A model generated the notes under the pieces. The model searched no databases. It worked only from the letters and a program-made list of their open reading frames with translations, and was not told where the DNA came from. A stretch of DNA of 64,000 nt from contig BDTT01000127.1 in NCBI GenBank assembly GCA_002897995.1, positions 1 through 64,000 on the forward strand. Direction: 5' to 3'. Both the position numbers and the translations under genes were made by a program. Source of the stretch: a bacterium BMS3Bbin10 (lineage in GTDB: Bacteria > Pseudomonadota > Alphaproteobacteria > Rhizobiales > Methyloligellaceae). Positions 1-9,842 of this stretch are shown here, piece by piece. Position 1 is the first letter of the stretch, and the number at the start of each line of letters is the position of its first letter.

Positions 1-2
1 CG

Positions 3-707
3 GGAACCTTCATCGCTTCCGCCATTGTGGCGGTTGTCGCGATGGCGGTGCTGGCGTTTGTGGATATTCCAGGCAACGCGGCAACCACCGACGAGGCGGA
101 TATCCCGCCACGGCCTTTGCGCGAGATACTCCGCCAGGCAAAACTCCGCATCGCCATACTTACCGGGATGGTGAGCTACGGCTCCATGACATTCATCATG
201 ACCGCGACGCCGCTGGCGATGGTCGCCAGCAATCATTCGGTCGAATCGGCCGCGTTTGCAATCCAGTGGCACATCGTGGCCATGTTCGCGCCGAGCTTTT
301 TTACCGGACAGCTTATCCAGAGATTTGGCCGCGAGCGCATAGTGTTGGCGGGCATGGTATTGCTGGCCTGCGCAGGGCTCGTGGCCGCGTCGGGTCAGGC
401 AATCTGGCAATTCAATCTGGTCCTGGCCCTGTTGGGCTTGGGCTGGAATTTCGGCTATATCGGCTCGACCACAATGGTGACAGATTGTCACCGTCCCGAG
501 GAACGCAACAAGGTTCAGGCGATCAATGAATTCATGGTGTTCGGCTTTGTGGCGCTCGCGTCTTATTCCTCTGGAAAAATACTCCATGAAGCCGGTTGGA
601 CGAGCGTAGCCGTAGCTTTTCTGCCGTTTGTGGCCCTGGCCGGGGGGCTGGCGCTGATGCTGGCGGTTCGCGGTGCAAACTGGGGCGGGCAAGGGTCGCA
701 GCGCTAG
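3..707 (+). CDS. MFS transporter, C-terminal part (5' end outside window)
   Basis: Frame is open to the window edge; repeated hydrophobic helices and FGRERIVLAGM-like MFS loop. Confidence 0.8.
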   Translation, partial: GTFIASAIVAVVAMAVLAFVDIPGNAATTDEADIPPRPLREILRQAKLRIAILTGMVSYGSMTFIMTATPLAMVASNHSVESAAFAIQWHIVAMFAPSFFTGQLIQRFGRERIVLAGMVLLACAGLVAASGQAIWQFNLVLALLGLGWNFGYIGSTTMVTDCHRPEERNKVQAINEFMVFGFVALASYSSGKILHEAGWTSVAVAFLPFVALAGGLALMLAVRGANWGGQGSQR

Positions 708-916
708 GCGGAATGAGGCGCGAGTTATGCTGCTCAGACCGGAATTGTCGAGTCAGATGTTGCCTTGTACACTCAATTTTGTCATGTTCCGCGCGACTTT
801 GGTCCGGGTTGGGGACGGGGCGCCTGGGTTCGGCTTGTCGGAAAGAGCCGGTCGCGGTCCTCCAGTTAAATCTTTATCCATGACCATCAAATCTATCCAA
901 AACAGGGACGGTCATT

Positions 917-3049
917 ATGAATACGGTTCTTTACCTGATCATCGCTTGCGGTGCGTTGTCGCTCGTATACGGCATCTGGGCATCTCAATCGGTGATGTCG
1001 GCGGATGCCGGCAGCAAGCGCATGCAGGAGATAGCAAGTGCAATCCAGGAGGGGGCACAGGCCTATCTGACACGGCAATACACAACGATCGCGATTGCCG
1101 GGGCGGTCATCTTTATTATCGTAGCAATGCTGCTGTCGCTAACGGTCGCAATTGGTTTTCTTGTTGGCGCCACGCTTTCGGGCGCCGCAGGCTTTATCGG
1201 CATGCTGGTGTCGGTGAGAGCCAATGTACGCACAACTCAAGCGGCCAGCAAAAGCCTTGGCGCGGGTCTCGAGATCGCCTTTCGCGCTGGAGCCGTAACG
1301 GGTATGCTGGTCGCAGGCCTGGCGCTTCTCTCGGTCGCGGTTTACTACGCTGTTCTCACCATAGGCATGGGGTTCTCGGCGGCTGACCGAACGGTTGTCG
1401 ATGCGCTCGTCGCGCTTGGTTTCGGGGCGTCTCTTATCTCGATTTTTGCCCGTCTTGGCGGCGGCATCTTTACCAAGGGCGCCGACGTGGGCGGCGATCT
1501 CGTCGGTAAGATCGAGGCCGGTATCCCGGAAGACGACCCGCGCAACCCGGCCACCATCGCCGACAATGTCGGCGACAATGTCGGCGATTGCGCCGGGATG
1601 GCCGCCGACCTTTTTGAAACCTATGCCGTGACGGTTGTGGCCACGATGGTGCTGGCGTCGATCTTTTTCGCCGGAACCGACGTGCTTGAGGTGATGATGC
1701 TCTTTCCGCTGGCTATTGGCGGCGTTTGTGTCGTGACGTCGATTATCGGTACTTTCTTTGTCAAGCTGGGCCCGAGCCAGTCGATCATGGGCGCACTCTA
1801 CAAAGGCTTTATCGCCGCGGGCGTTCTCTCGCTCATCGCGGTCTTCGGCGTGACCTATCTGTTGCTGGGACTGGATACGCAATTCACCGTACGCGGCCTC
1901 ACCTTTACGGGCCTGGATCTTTTCTGGTGCGCCCTTATAGGCCTTGTGGTGACGACGCTTATTATCGTCATCACGGAATATTACACCGGCACCAATTACC
2001 GCCCGGTTCAATCGATTGCGTCTGCCTCGGTGACCGGGCATGGAACCAATGTGATTCAGGGTCTTGCGGTTTCGCTTGAGTCAACCGCGCTGCCCGCTCT
2101 TGTCATCATATTTGGCATCATCACGACATTTAGCCTTGCCGGCCTGTTCGGGATCGCCATTGCGGTGACGACAATGCTGGCGCTTGCGGGTGTCGTGGTC
2201 GCGCTCGATGCGTTCGGCCCGGTCACGGATAATGCCGGCGGCATCGCGGAGATGGCCAAGCTCGATGACAAGGTCCGTAACACGACCGATGCGCTTGATG
2301 CGGTGGGCAACACCACCAAGGCGGTGACCAAGGGCTATGCCATCGGTTCAGCCGGTCTGGGTGCGCTGGTGCTGTTTGGGGCCTACACAGAGGATTTGAA
2401 ATTCTTCATTTCCAAAGCCAATGAAACCGGCGGCGCCATGTTCAGCTACTTTCAGGGCGTGGAACTGGATTTCTCGCTTTCCAACCCATATGTGGTTGTC
2501 GGCCTTTTTCTTGGCGGTCTGCTTCCCTATCTTTTCAGCTCGATGAGCATGATGGCGGTTGGCCGGGCTGCTGGAGCGATTGTCGAAGAGGTGCGCCGGC
2601 AGTTCAAGGAAAAGCCGGGCATCATGAAGGGCACGGAAAAGCCCGACTATGGCCGTGCGGTTGATATTTTGACCAAGGCCGCCATCAGGGAGATGATGTT
2701 ACCATCGCTCCTGCCGGTCCTCTCTCCCATCGTCTGCTTCTTTGCCGTGAGCGCTATTGCCGGCAAATCCGCGGCATTTTCCACCCTCGGCGCCATGCTC
2801 CTTGGCGTTATTGTGACAGGTTTGTTCACTGCGATTTCAATGACCGCGGGGGGCGGGGCCTGGGATAACGCGAAGAAGTTCATCGAGGACGGCAACTATG
2901 GCGGCAAGGGGTCCGAAGCTCACAAGGCCGCGATAACGGGCGATACGGTTGGCGATCCTTACAAGGATACCGCCGGTCCGGCTGTCAACCCGATGATCAA
3001 GATCACGAATATCGTGGCGCTACTGCTGCTTGCGGTGCTGGCCCACTAG
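917..3049 (+). CDS. hppA: Membrane-bound H+-translocating pyrophosphatase, K+-independent type
   Basis: 710 aa; [45 protein letters not shown] catalytic motif; GNTTKA (Lys) typical of the K+-independent class. Confidence 0.97.
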   Translation: MNTVLYLIIACGALSLVYGIWASQSVMSADAGSKRMQEIASAIQEGAQAYLTRQYTTIAIAGAVIFIIVAMLLSLTVAIGFLVGATLSGAAGFIGMLVSVRANVRTTQAASKSLGAGLEIAFRAGAVTGMLVAGLALLSVAVYYAVLTIGMGFSAADRTVVDALVALGFGASLISIFARLGGGIFTKGADVGGDLVGKIEAGIPEDDPRNPATIADNVGDNVGDCAGMAADLFETYAVTVVATMVLASIFFAGTDVLEVMMLFPLAIGGVCVVTSIIGTFFVKLGPSQSIMGALYKGFIAAGVLSLIAVFGVTYLLLGLDTQFTVRGLTFTGLDLFWCALIGLVVTTLIIVITEYYTGTNYRPVQSIASASVTGHGTNVIQGLAVSLESTALPALVIIFGIITTFSLAGLFGIAIAVTTMLALAGVVVALDAFGPVTDNAGGIAEMAKLDDKVRNTTDALDAVGNTTKAVTKGYAIGSAGLGALVLFGAYTEDLKFFISKANETGGAMFSYFQGVELDFSLSNPYVVVGLFLGGLLPYLFSSMSMMAVGRAAGAIVEEVRRQFKEKPGIMKGTEKPDYGRAVDILTKAAIREMMLPSLLPVLSPIVCFFAVSAIAGKSAAFSTLGAMLLGVIVTGLFTAISMTAGGGAWDNAKKFIEDGNYGGKGSEAHKAAITGDTVGDPYKDTAGPAVNPMIKITNIVALLLLAVLAH

Positions 3050-3077
3050 GGATCATCTGAATTGTGAAACTGGAGAG

Positions 3078-3107
3078 GGACCCTGCCTGTGGCGGGGTCC
3101 TTTTTTT
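3078..3107 (+). terminator. Rho-independent terminator downstream of hppA
   Basis: GGACCCTGCC-TGT-GGCGGGGTCC stem (one wobble) followed by seven T. Confidence 0.85.
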
Positions 3108-3158
3108 CCCGATCAACCGGCATTTGATTTTTTGGCCCGCCGATGGTTCAAAAAATAT

Positions 3159-3656
3159 TTACTGCTGCAATAGAGAGCGGCGGTTGGCGATGTTGCCGAA
3201 GAGCTGTTCCAGCGCGGTCAGCTTCTTGCCGTAAGTCGGCGTTTCACCGCTGATGATATCAATAATCTTTCCATCCTGCAGGCCATAATGCGAGACTTCA
3301 CGCACGCTTTGCTGCTGGTTGAAATAGATCGCGACGATTTTCCGGTCGATGACCTTGGGGCGCCCCATGGGCATAGTCTTCCGGACGCTGGAAATATAAT
3401 AGAAAACGTCGCCGTCGAGAGTGCCCTTTGTATCGGGCGTGCCAAGGGTGAGGCGGACCTGATCCTGTGACATGCCCGGTTGAATCTGCTCCAGATCGAC
3501 GTCGGTGAACAGATGGCCATGGCGATCAATCTGCCCGGCGCAGCCAACAAGAAGCAGCACAGCCAAATACACCGAAGCGCTCCCGAGGGAACGCAAAATA
3601 CGCGTTACGGCCGTTGTCCGCCGCGTTTTTATGCTGTCACCGGTGAGGTCTGTCAT
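3159..3656 (-). CDS. bamE: Outer membrane assembly lipoprotein, SmpA/BamE family
   Basis: Lipobox LLVGC; IQPGMSQDQVRLTLGTPD motif. Start MTDLTG preferred over the longer ORF, which overlaps the divergent gene. Confidence 0.85.
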   Translation of the reverse strand: MTDLTGDSIKTRRTTAVTRILRSLGSASVYLAVLLLVGCAGQIDRHGHLFTDVDLEQIQPGMSQDQVRLTLGTPDTKGTLDGDVFYYISSVRKTMPMGRPKVIDRKIVAIYFNQQQSVREVSHYGLQDGKIIDIISGETPTYGKKLTALEQLFGNIANRRSLLQQ

Positions 3657-3758
3657 TTTCGTCCAATGGCGTTTAATACTCTTGAGCATTCCTATAACGT
3701 GAAATCGGTCGTTTGGGCATGATTTGTGGCGGCATGCGTTAAGGAATATCAGGCACCG

Positions 3759-4313
3759 ATGCTGAACTGGATTGCGAGGCGCGCGCGCCGCAAGAGGAAT
3801 GCGCACGATCTTTATGGCTCCATTGTGGCGCTCTCGCGTTCGCAAGTCCTATACGCGCAAATGGGCGTCCCCGATACGGTCGAAGGCAGGTTTGAAATTC
3901 TGGTGTTCCACGTCTTTGCGTGCCTGGACAGGATCGGCCGGATCAGCAGCGAGAATAGTTTTCTGGCGCAGGATCTGGTTAACGTATTTTTTGCCGATAT
4001 GGACACAACATCGCGTGAACTTGGTGTCGGCGATATGGCGGTTCCAAAGAAAATGAGGTCCTTGGCCGCGGTGTATGAAGAGCGAATGAAAACCTACAGG
4101 CAGGCCGGCGAAAAAAAATCCGGGAATTCGCTTGCGGCCGCTCTGGCCGGGAATATTTTCAGTCCCGCGGACGCGCCGGCGAAAGCGCCATGTCTCGCAA
4201 AATATGTGCGGGACCTTCAAAAATCATTGTCGGATACGGGAATTACAGACCTTGAAGCGGGTCGCATACGCGCGCCCGACACGTCAATGTCCGGCGGCGG
4301 AAGTGAAAAATGA
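3759..4313 (+). CDS. Ubiquinol-cytochrome c chaperone (CBP3-like) family protein
   Basis: Translated MLNWIARRARRKRNAHDLYGSIVALSRSQVLYAQMGVPDTVEGRFEI; adjacent to yceD-plsX as in alphaproteobacteria. Confidence 0.8.
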   Translation: MLNWIARRARRKRNAHDLYGSIVALSRSQVLYAQMGVPDTVEGRFEILVFHVFACLDRIGRISSENSFLAQDLVNVFFADMDTTSRELGVGDMAVPKKMRSLAAVYEERMKTYRQAGEKKSGNSLAAALAGNIFSPADAPAKAPCLAKYVRDLQKSLSDTGITDLEAGRIRAPDTSMSGGGSEK

Positions 4314-4897
4314 GGAGTGGCGCTATGAACCGCAATCCGGACCCGTGCGGTGTGGAGCCGCTTTTCTCGCGTCCCTTTGCAACCGGCGAAATTCCGGCGA
4401 AAGGCGTGAAGGGCCTGGTGGAGGCCAGCGAGAGTGAGCGGGTGCGGATCGCGGCGGCTCTCGATTTGGCGGGGCTGGAAAATTTTTGGATGAATTTTCA
4501 GTTGAACCGCGCCGGACGGCGCCATTTCAAATTGTCCGGGCATATGGTGGCTTCGGCTACACAGATTTGTGTTATCTCACTGAAACCGGTGGAGACCAGG
4601 GTCGATGAAAAAATCGAGATTGAATTCTGGCCGCCCGAGGACGTCGCGCGGATAGAGGTTGAAGTTGAGTCGGAAAGCATGTCTGTTCCTCTCGATGGTC
4701 CCGAACCGATCCCGGACGGCGTTATCGATGTTGGACAGCTTGCCTATGAGCATCTGGCCGCGTCACTGGATCCTTACCCCAAAGAGGCCGGAGTGCATTT
4801 CGAATGGATCAATCCTGAGGCTGAGGATGTGTCTGCTGACCGGCCCTTTGCCGGGCTGGCCCGGCTGAGAGACCGCCGGTTCTCAAATTCAGACTAG
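4310..4897 (+). CDS. DUF177/YceD family protein
   Basis: Position upstream of plsX; FSRPF...L.L.R.C.v...v beta-rich YceD pattern. Confidence 0.75.
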   Translation: MRSGAMNRNPDPCGVEPLFSRPFATGEIPAKGVKGLVEASESERVRIAAALDLAGLENFWMNFQLNRAGRRHFKLSGHMVASATQICVISLKPVETRVDEKIEIEFWPPEDVARIEVEVESESMSVPLDGPEPIPDGVIDVGQLAYEHLAASLDPYPKEAGVHFEWINPEAEDVSADRPFAGLARLRDRRFSNSD

Positions 4898-5021
4898 ATT
4901 TTTTTGATTGATGTTGTCACGCAAATGATATCCGGTATTTTCAAATAGAATTCAAAGCGCAGGGGGGGATGGCCACGGGAATTTACGTGCCGGTCCGCTT
5001 GCCCGGAACCTGGTCGTATAA

Positions 5022-6068
5022 ATGTCTGCCACACAAACGATAGCGCTTGATGTTATGGGCGGTGACCACGGACCCCGGGTCGTGATACCCGGCGCCGCCA
5101 TTTCTTTGGTGCGCCATCCCGAAATACATTACATCCTGTTTGGCGATGAAGCGCTTATTCGCGAGGAGCTCAAATCGCACCCGGAGCTTGCCGACAGATG
5201 TGAAATCGTTCACACCGACGTCGCCATTTCAATGGACGCCAAACCGAGTCAGGCGCTGCGCCAGGGTCGATGGAAGAGCAGCATGTGGAAGGCGATCGAA
5301 GCGGTGCGCGACGGCAATGCCAGCGCCGTTATCTCCGCCGGCAACACTGGCGCGCTTATGGCGATGTCGAGATTCTGCCTGAAGACGCTGCCGGAAATCG
5401 AGCGCCCCGCAATCGCCGCCATCTGGCCGACCGTGCAAAGTGAATGCATTGTGCTCGATGTGGGAGCCAATGTCGGAGCCGATGCACGCCAGCTGCTCGA
5501 TTGTTCCATGATGGGCGCGGCGATGGCCCGGGCGCTGTTTTCCCAAGACCGCCCGAGCGTGGGTTTGCTCAATATCGGCGTTGAGGAAGTCAAGGGACTC
5601 GGTGAAGTGCGCAAGGCGGCGGAGGCATTGCGCGATTCCGACCCGCCGTTTGAATATCATGGATTTGTGGAAGGCGACGATGTGGGGCAGGGCGTTGTCG
5701 ACGTAGTCGTCACGGAAGGTTTTTCCGGCAATATTGCGCTCAAGACCGCTGAGGGCACGGCGAAGCAGATCGCCGAATATCTCAAGGCGGCAATGACCCG
5801 TTCTCCCATGGCGCGCATCGGCGCTGTACTGGCGCGGGGGGCCTTTCAGGCACTGAAGGAGAAGATGGACCCGCGCCAATCCAATGGCGGCGTTTTTCTT
5901 GGACTGAATGGCATTGTCATCAAAAGTCATGGCGGAACGGATGCCATAGGGTTTGCGAGTGCGATTGATATTGGCTACGACATGGCCCGCGGCGATCTCG
6001 TGGCGCGCCTTGCGGTTGATATCGAGAAATTCCACGCATCCCTGAACATGGAGATAATTGCGAAATGA
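5022..6068 (+). CDS. plsX: Phosphate acyltransferase PlsX
   Basis: [13 protein letters not shown]-terminus; [12 protein letters not shown]; upstream of fabH. Confidence 0.96.
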   Translation: MSATQTIALDVMGGDHGPRVVIPGAAISLVRHPEIHYILFGDEALIREELKSHPELADRCEIVHTDVAISMDAKPSQALRQGRWKSSMWKAIEAVRDGNASAVISAGNTGALMAMSRFCLKTLPEIERPAIAAIWPTVQSECIVLDVGANVGADARQLLDCSMMGAAMARALFSQDRPSVGLLNIGVEEVKGLGEVRKAAEALRDSDPPFEYHGFVEGDDVGQGVVDVVVTEGFSGNIALKTAEGTAKQIAEYLKAAMTRSPMARIGAVLARGAFQALKEKMDPRQSNGGVFLGLNGIVIKSHGGTDAIGFASAIDIGYDMARGDLVARLAVDIEKFHASLNMEIIAK

Positions 6069-6083
6069 GCGGAGTATCGTGAG

Positions 6084-7061
6084 GTGAGTCCCATCCGATC
6101 CGTCATACTGGGGTGCGGCGGTTATTTGCCGGAAACCGTGCTCACCAACAACGATCTGGCGAAAATCGTGGATACCAGCGATGAGTGGATTTTTGCGCGC
6201 ACCGGTATCCGCGAGCGCCATATCGCCGCGGAAGGCGAACTGACCTCCGATCTGGGCACCAAGGCCGCCTTGCAGGCGCTTGAGCACGCGGGAGTGGAGG
6301 CCAGGGATATTGACCTCATCATTCTGGCAACCTCAACGCCTGACAATACGTTTCCCGCCTCGGCCGTCACAATCCAGGCCAATCTCGGGATCACGCATGG
6401 GGCCGCGTTTGACCTGCAGGCGGTTTGTTCAGGCTTCGTCTTCGCGCTGTCAACCGCCGATAATTTTCTCAAATCCGGTCAATTCAGGCGCGCTCTGGTG
6501 ATCGGGGCCGAGACCTTCTCACGTATTCTCGACTGGGAAGACCGCAGTACCTGTGTCTTGTTCGGTGACGGCGCCGGGGCGGTGGTGGTTGACGCACAGA
6601 AGTTGAACGGCGCCGGTCTTGACCGGGGCATATTGATGTCGGAGCTCCGCTCCGACGGGCGCCACCGTGAAAAGCTCTATGTAGATGGCGGGCCATCATC
6701 GACCGGCACGGTCGGACATCTACGCATGAATGGGCGTGAGGTATTTCGTCATGCCGTCACCAATATCTCCGATGTCATTGAAGTGACGCTTGCCAAGAGC
6801 GGCTATAGTGCCGACCAGATAGACTGGTTTGTGCCGCATCAGGCCAATAAGCGGATACTTGACGGCACGGCGCGCAAAATTGGCCTGGACCCGGAAAAGG
6901 TCGTGATTACGGTCGAGAAACACGCCAATACCTCAGCCGCCTCGATACCGCTTGCCCTGAATGTCGCGCTGGAGGACGGCAGGATTCAGCGGGGCGATCT
7001 GGTCTTGATGGAAGCCATGGGAGGCGGATTTACCTGGGGCGCCGTTCTCGTTCGCTGGTAG
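6084..7061 (+). CDS. fabH: Beta-ketoacyl-ACP synthase III
   Basis: [30 protein letters not shown] active-site Cys; [24 protein letters not shown]. Confidence 0.97.
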   Translation: MSPIRSVILGCGGYLPETVLTNNDLAKIVDTSDEWIFARTGIRERHIAAEGELTSDLGTKAALQALEHAGVEARDIDLIILATSTPDNTFPASAVTIQANLGITHGAAFDLQAVCSGFVFALSTADNFLKSGQFRRALVIGAETFSRILDWEDRSTCVLFGDGAGAVVVDAQKLNGAGLDRGILMSELRSDGRHREKLYVDGGPSSTGTVGHLRMNGREVFRHAVTNISDVIEVTLAKSGYSADQIDWFVPHQANKRILDGTARKIGLDPEKVVITVEKHANTSAASIPLALNVALEDGRIQRGDLVLMEAMGGGFTWGAVLVRW

Positions 7062-7274
7062 CCGCGACCGGAAGTGATTTGCCGGGTGCGCCTGTTCACT
7101 CTCCTCCCAATCCTGAATTTTATTCCTCAAAAACCTGCCGAGGGACGCGTATTGCAAAAAAAAGAGAGAATTATTTCCTTGAATGCGCGCAATTACTCCA
7201 ATCGAACATTGACCCTCGTTCACCTTGTCCATTAGCATCACCAAATGGGATCTGTTGTTGTGGGGCGCACCTGA

Positions 7275-7592
7275 ATGGCTGGTAAAACACTGACTCGAGC
7301 GGATTTAGCTGAGGCGGTCTTTCAGAAAGTGGGCCTGCCGCGCAATGAATCTGCGGAGTTGGTTGAACTGGTCCTGAAAGAAATTACCGGCAGTCTGGAG
7401 CGCGGGTTATCAGTCAAACTGTCATCCTTCGGCTCCTTCGGCATTCGCGAAAAAGGCGAGCGGATCGGCCGCAATCCAAAAACCGGCGAAGAAGTGCCGA
7501 TCACGCCACGGCGGGTGCTTGTGTTCCGGGCCAGCAACATCATGAAGGAACAGGTCAACAATACACTGACAAAGAAGAATGCGGCCAGTTGA
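7275..7592 (+). CDS. ihfA: Integration host factor alpha subunit
   Basis: [18 protein letters not shown]...[35 protein letters not shown]. Confidence 0.95.
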   Translation: MAGKTLTRADLAEAVFQKVGLPRNESAELVELVLKEITGSLERGLSVKLSSFGSFGIREKGERIGRNPKTGEEVPITPRRVLVFRASNIMKEQVNNTLTKKNAAS

Positions 7593-7631
7593 GTCACGGC
7601 TCGTTTAACGCGATTTTGTGGGGAATTGTAG

Positions 7632-8096
7632 TTGGACAAATCACCGGAGGCCTTTCGAACCATCAGCGAAGTTGCAGATGATCTTGATGTGCCAAAGCAC
7701 GTATTGAGATTTTGGGAAGGAAAATTTTCCCAGTTGCGCCCGCTGAAGCGCGGCGGTGGCCGGCGCTATTACAGACCCGAAGATGTGAATTTACTTCGAG
7801 GCATTCGCCAGCTTCTTTACGGGGACAAATACACAATCAAGGGCGTACAGCGGATTCTGCGCGAGCAGGGTGTGCGTCATGTCATGACGTGTTCGGAGAA
7901 TTCTTCCGACGGTGGCGTGCAAGCCAATGTAACCGATATCCCGGATGTCGCCGCTGAAGCGGCGCGGCGCGCCGCCGATCAGTTTGAGGATGGGTCGGGC
8001 GCCGAGGGAATGAATAAGTGGCAGGTGAATCAGTTGCGGGCGTTACTCGCCGAGCTTGAGGAATGCAAAAAATTGCTCATGGCTTCCAAGGGCTAG
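7632..8096 (+). CDS. MerR family transcriptional regulator
   Basis: TTG start; [43 protein letters not shown] MerR HTH; follows ihfA. Confidence 0.88.
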   Translation: MDKSPEAFRTISEVADDLDVPKHVLRFWEGKFSQLRPLKRGGGRRYYRPEDVNLLRGIRQLLYGDKYTIKGVQRILREQGVRHVMTCSENSSDGGVQANVTDIPDVAAEAARRAADQFEDGSGAEGMNKWQVNQLRALLAELEECKKLLMASKG

Positions 8097-8166
8097 TGCG
8101 TATCACCGATAAGCCTGTCCCCGCGAAGGCGGGGATGGGAACCGGTTATCGGAAAAATGATACGCA
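8092..8166. repeat. Nested palindromic repeat, GCTAGTGCGTATCACCGATAAG family, copy 1
   Basis: Arms GTGCGTATCA.CCGATAA / TTATCGG.TGATACGCAT enclosing an inner CCCCGC-GAAG-GCGGGG hairpin; left 22 nt shared with the hairpin at 15111-15163. Confidence 0.8.
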
Positions 8167-8178
8167 TAAATAAAAAGT

Positions 8179-8219
8179 TAGATCGCGGTTTTGATTCCAT
8201 CAAAACATGAAGCGATCTA
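8179..8219. repeat. Two-level palindrome
   Basis: Outer TAGATCGC/GCGATCTA, inner GTTTTGAT-TCC-ATCAAAAC. Confidence 0.7.
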
Positions 8220-8286
8220 GGCCGTTCCGGCGCATCTAGCGATTGACCCGCTCAACGGAAGCGGGCAAAACAAATTTATATTGTGG

Positions 8287-8364
8287 CGGAGCGTGGCGCA
8301 GCCCGGTTAGCGCACCGGTCTGGGGGACCGGGGGTCGCGAGTTCAAATCTCGCCGCTCCGACCA
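8287..8364 (+). tRNA. tRNA-Pro (anticodon GGG), CCA encoded
   Basis: Acceptor CGGAGCG/CGCTCCG, anticodon loop CTGGGGG, T arm GTTCAAATC, ACCA end. Confidence 0.96.
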
Positions 8365-8550
8365 TTTTCCTTCTTTGCTTTAGTTCCCTGTGAAAAACTC
8401 AAACGCCATTAATTTGCATGGCCATTTTTCTGATTTGAAGTAACGGGATTTGCAAGAAACCAGCGGTTTGGCTGTTGTTTTCTTGCGATTTGGGATTCAT
8501 TTTCCGGTCCCTTTGTGATTCCCTCAAGACATTGAACTTGGAGGGATCGG

Positions 8551-8882
8551 ATGCGACCGAAACAACAGCACAAAGCGCGGCATGACGACCTTTTCCGCGC
8601 CCGCCTCGATCAGATCATCAACATGAAGCATGAGCTTGTGATCTTGTCGGACAGGATCGACTGGGCCTGGCTCGACGATGAGTTGGCGAGGAGTTTTTCC
8701 AACACGAACTGCCGCACGAGCGCTCCGGCATGAGCCATTGGCGCAAGCGTATTGGCGATCACCTGGACATTCTGTTGGCTGAAAGCCTGCGCATCGCCCA
8801 TGACACCGGCGCCTTGAAGAAGAGCATCGTGACTGCCGGACAGGGTGGGGACCACTCGCACAGTCGGCCCGACCCAGCGAAG
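8551..8882 (+). pseudogene. Decayed IS5-like transposase (internal deletion plus frame change)
   Basis: N-terminus MRPKQQHKARHDDLFRARLDQIINMKHELVILSDRIDWAWLDDE, then in another frame GEEFFQHELPHERSGMSHWRKRIGDHLDILLAESLRIAHDTGALKKS; both resemble IS5-type transposase segments, middle and catalytic C-terminus missing. Confidence 0.72.
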
Positions 8883-9001
8883 CCGACATGGTGACGATAG
8901 CCCCTGAGTAGAGGCGGATGGCGCAAAGTTTGAGGTATTGGTGAAACTAGTGAGGAAAACTTGCATCTCCAATTGGCGTAAATTTTGAGCGGGAGGTAGT
9001 C

Positions 9002-9616
9002 GTGACGAAGAGAAAGACATTTGAGGAACTTCTGGATACTGAATTCCGCTGGCCTACTAAGGGCGACATGCCGTTCGTCGCGGCGGACGACCCATACGAC
9101 AATGCGAAAATAGCAGGTGATGGGTTCACTCGCCTGGTGCTTATGATGAAGGGTTACAAGAAGGGGGCAGACTTGATGGTTGCTGAGGCCGCCGGTGGTC
9201 GTCCCAACCGCGACATCCTCGTCTTCCCGATCATTTTCAACTACCGTCAGTTCCTTGAGTTGTCGCTGAAGTACCAGCTCGCGACCTATGGGCCCGCCGT
9301 TGGTATTGAACCCAATTGGCAAAGTCACGATTTGGCACGTTTGTGGTCCGAGTTCTTGGCGCTTTTGGAGCTTTACGGCACGGAAGACCCAGATGAGGCC
9401 GATCCGGTGGTTGGTAAAATTATTCTTGAGTTCGCGAAGATCGACCCGGGCTCATATTCCTACCGATACCCGGTCGATAGGCAGGGGAATCCTGTCCCTG
9501 TTGCATATAATGACCTGCACCTCGCAACGCTGGCGGATGTCATGGAGGCGGTGGCGGGGTACTTTACCGGGTGCGATGGCTATTTGAGCAGTTTGCACGA
9601 TGCGAGTCCCTATTAG
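9002..9616 (+). CDS. Hypothetical accessory protein, possibly HEPN-like
   Basis: GTG start, 204 aa, no overlapping conserved gene; FTRLVLMMKGYKKGADLMV...ILVFPIIFNYRQFLELSLK all-helical pattern. Confidence 0.55.
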   Translation: MTKRKTFEELLDTEFRWPTKGDMPFVAADDPYDNAKIAGDGFTRLVLMMKGYKKGADLMVAEAAGGRPNRDILVFPIIFNYRQFLELSLKYQLATYGPAVGIEPNWQSHDLARLWSEFLALLELYGTEDPDEADPVVGKIILEFAKIDPGSYSYRYPVDRQGNPVPVAYNDLHLATLADVMEAVAGYFTGCDGYLSSLHDASPY

Positions 9617-9753
9617 GCATTTTCCACTGCGCGCAACTGATCCGTCGCGTCGATGACCGCTATCTGTCTCAACGTCATGGCGGGTGTTTCATCCGGTTTG
9701 GGGCTACTTGAGGCACATCCGGATTTAGGGTGGAAGCTGGTCCGCATTCCATT

Positions 9754-9816
9754 CGTCATACCCGGATACGCCGTTTGCGTGGGCAGATGCCTGATCCGGC
9801 GGGGGGCGGAATGACG
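9754..9816. repeat. Imperfect nested palindrome near the 3' end of the carboxylate-amine ligase gene
   Basis: CGTCAT...ATGACG outer arms and CCGGAT...ATCCGG inner arms. Confidence 0.5.
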
Positions 9817-9842
9817 GAGGCGGATGCCGGATGGTCCTGACC

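Noticed and set aside
8364-9830. Integrative element with att duplication of the tRNA-Pro 3' end
   Set aside because: No second copy of the tRNA 3' end and no integrase were found; only an eroded patch can be claimed.
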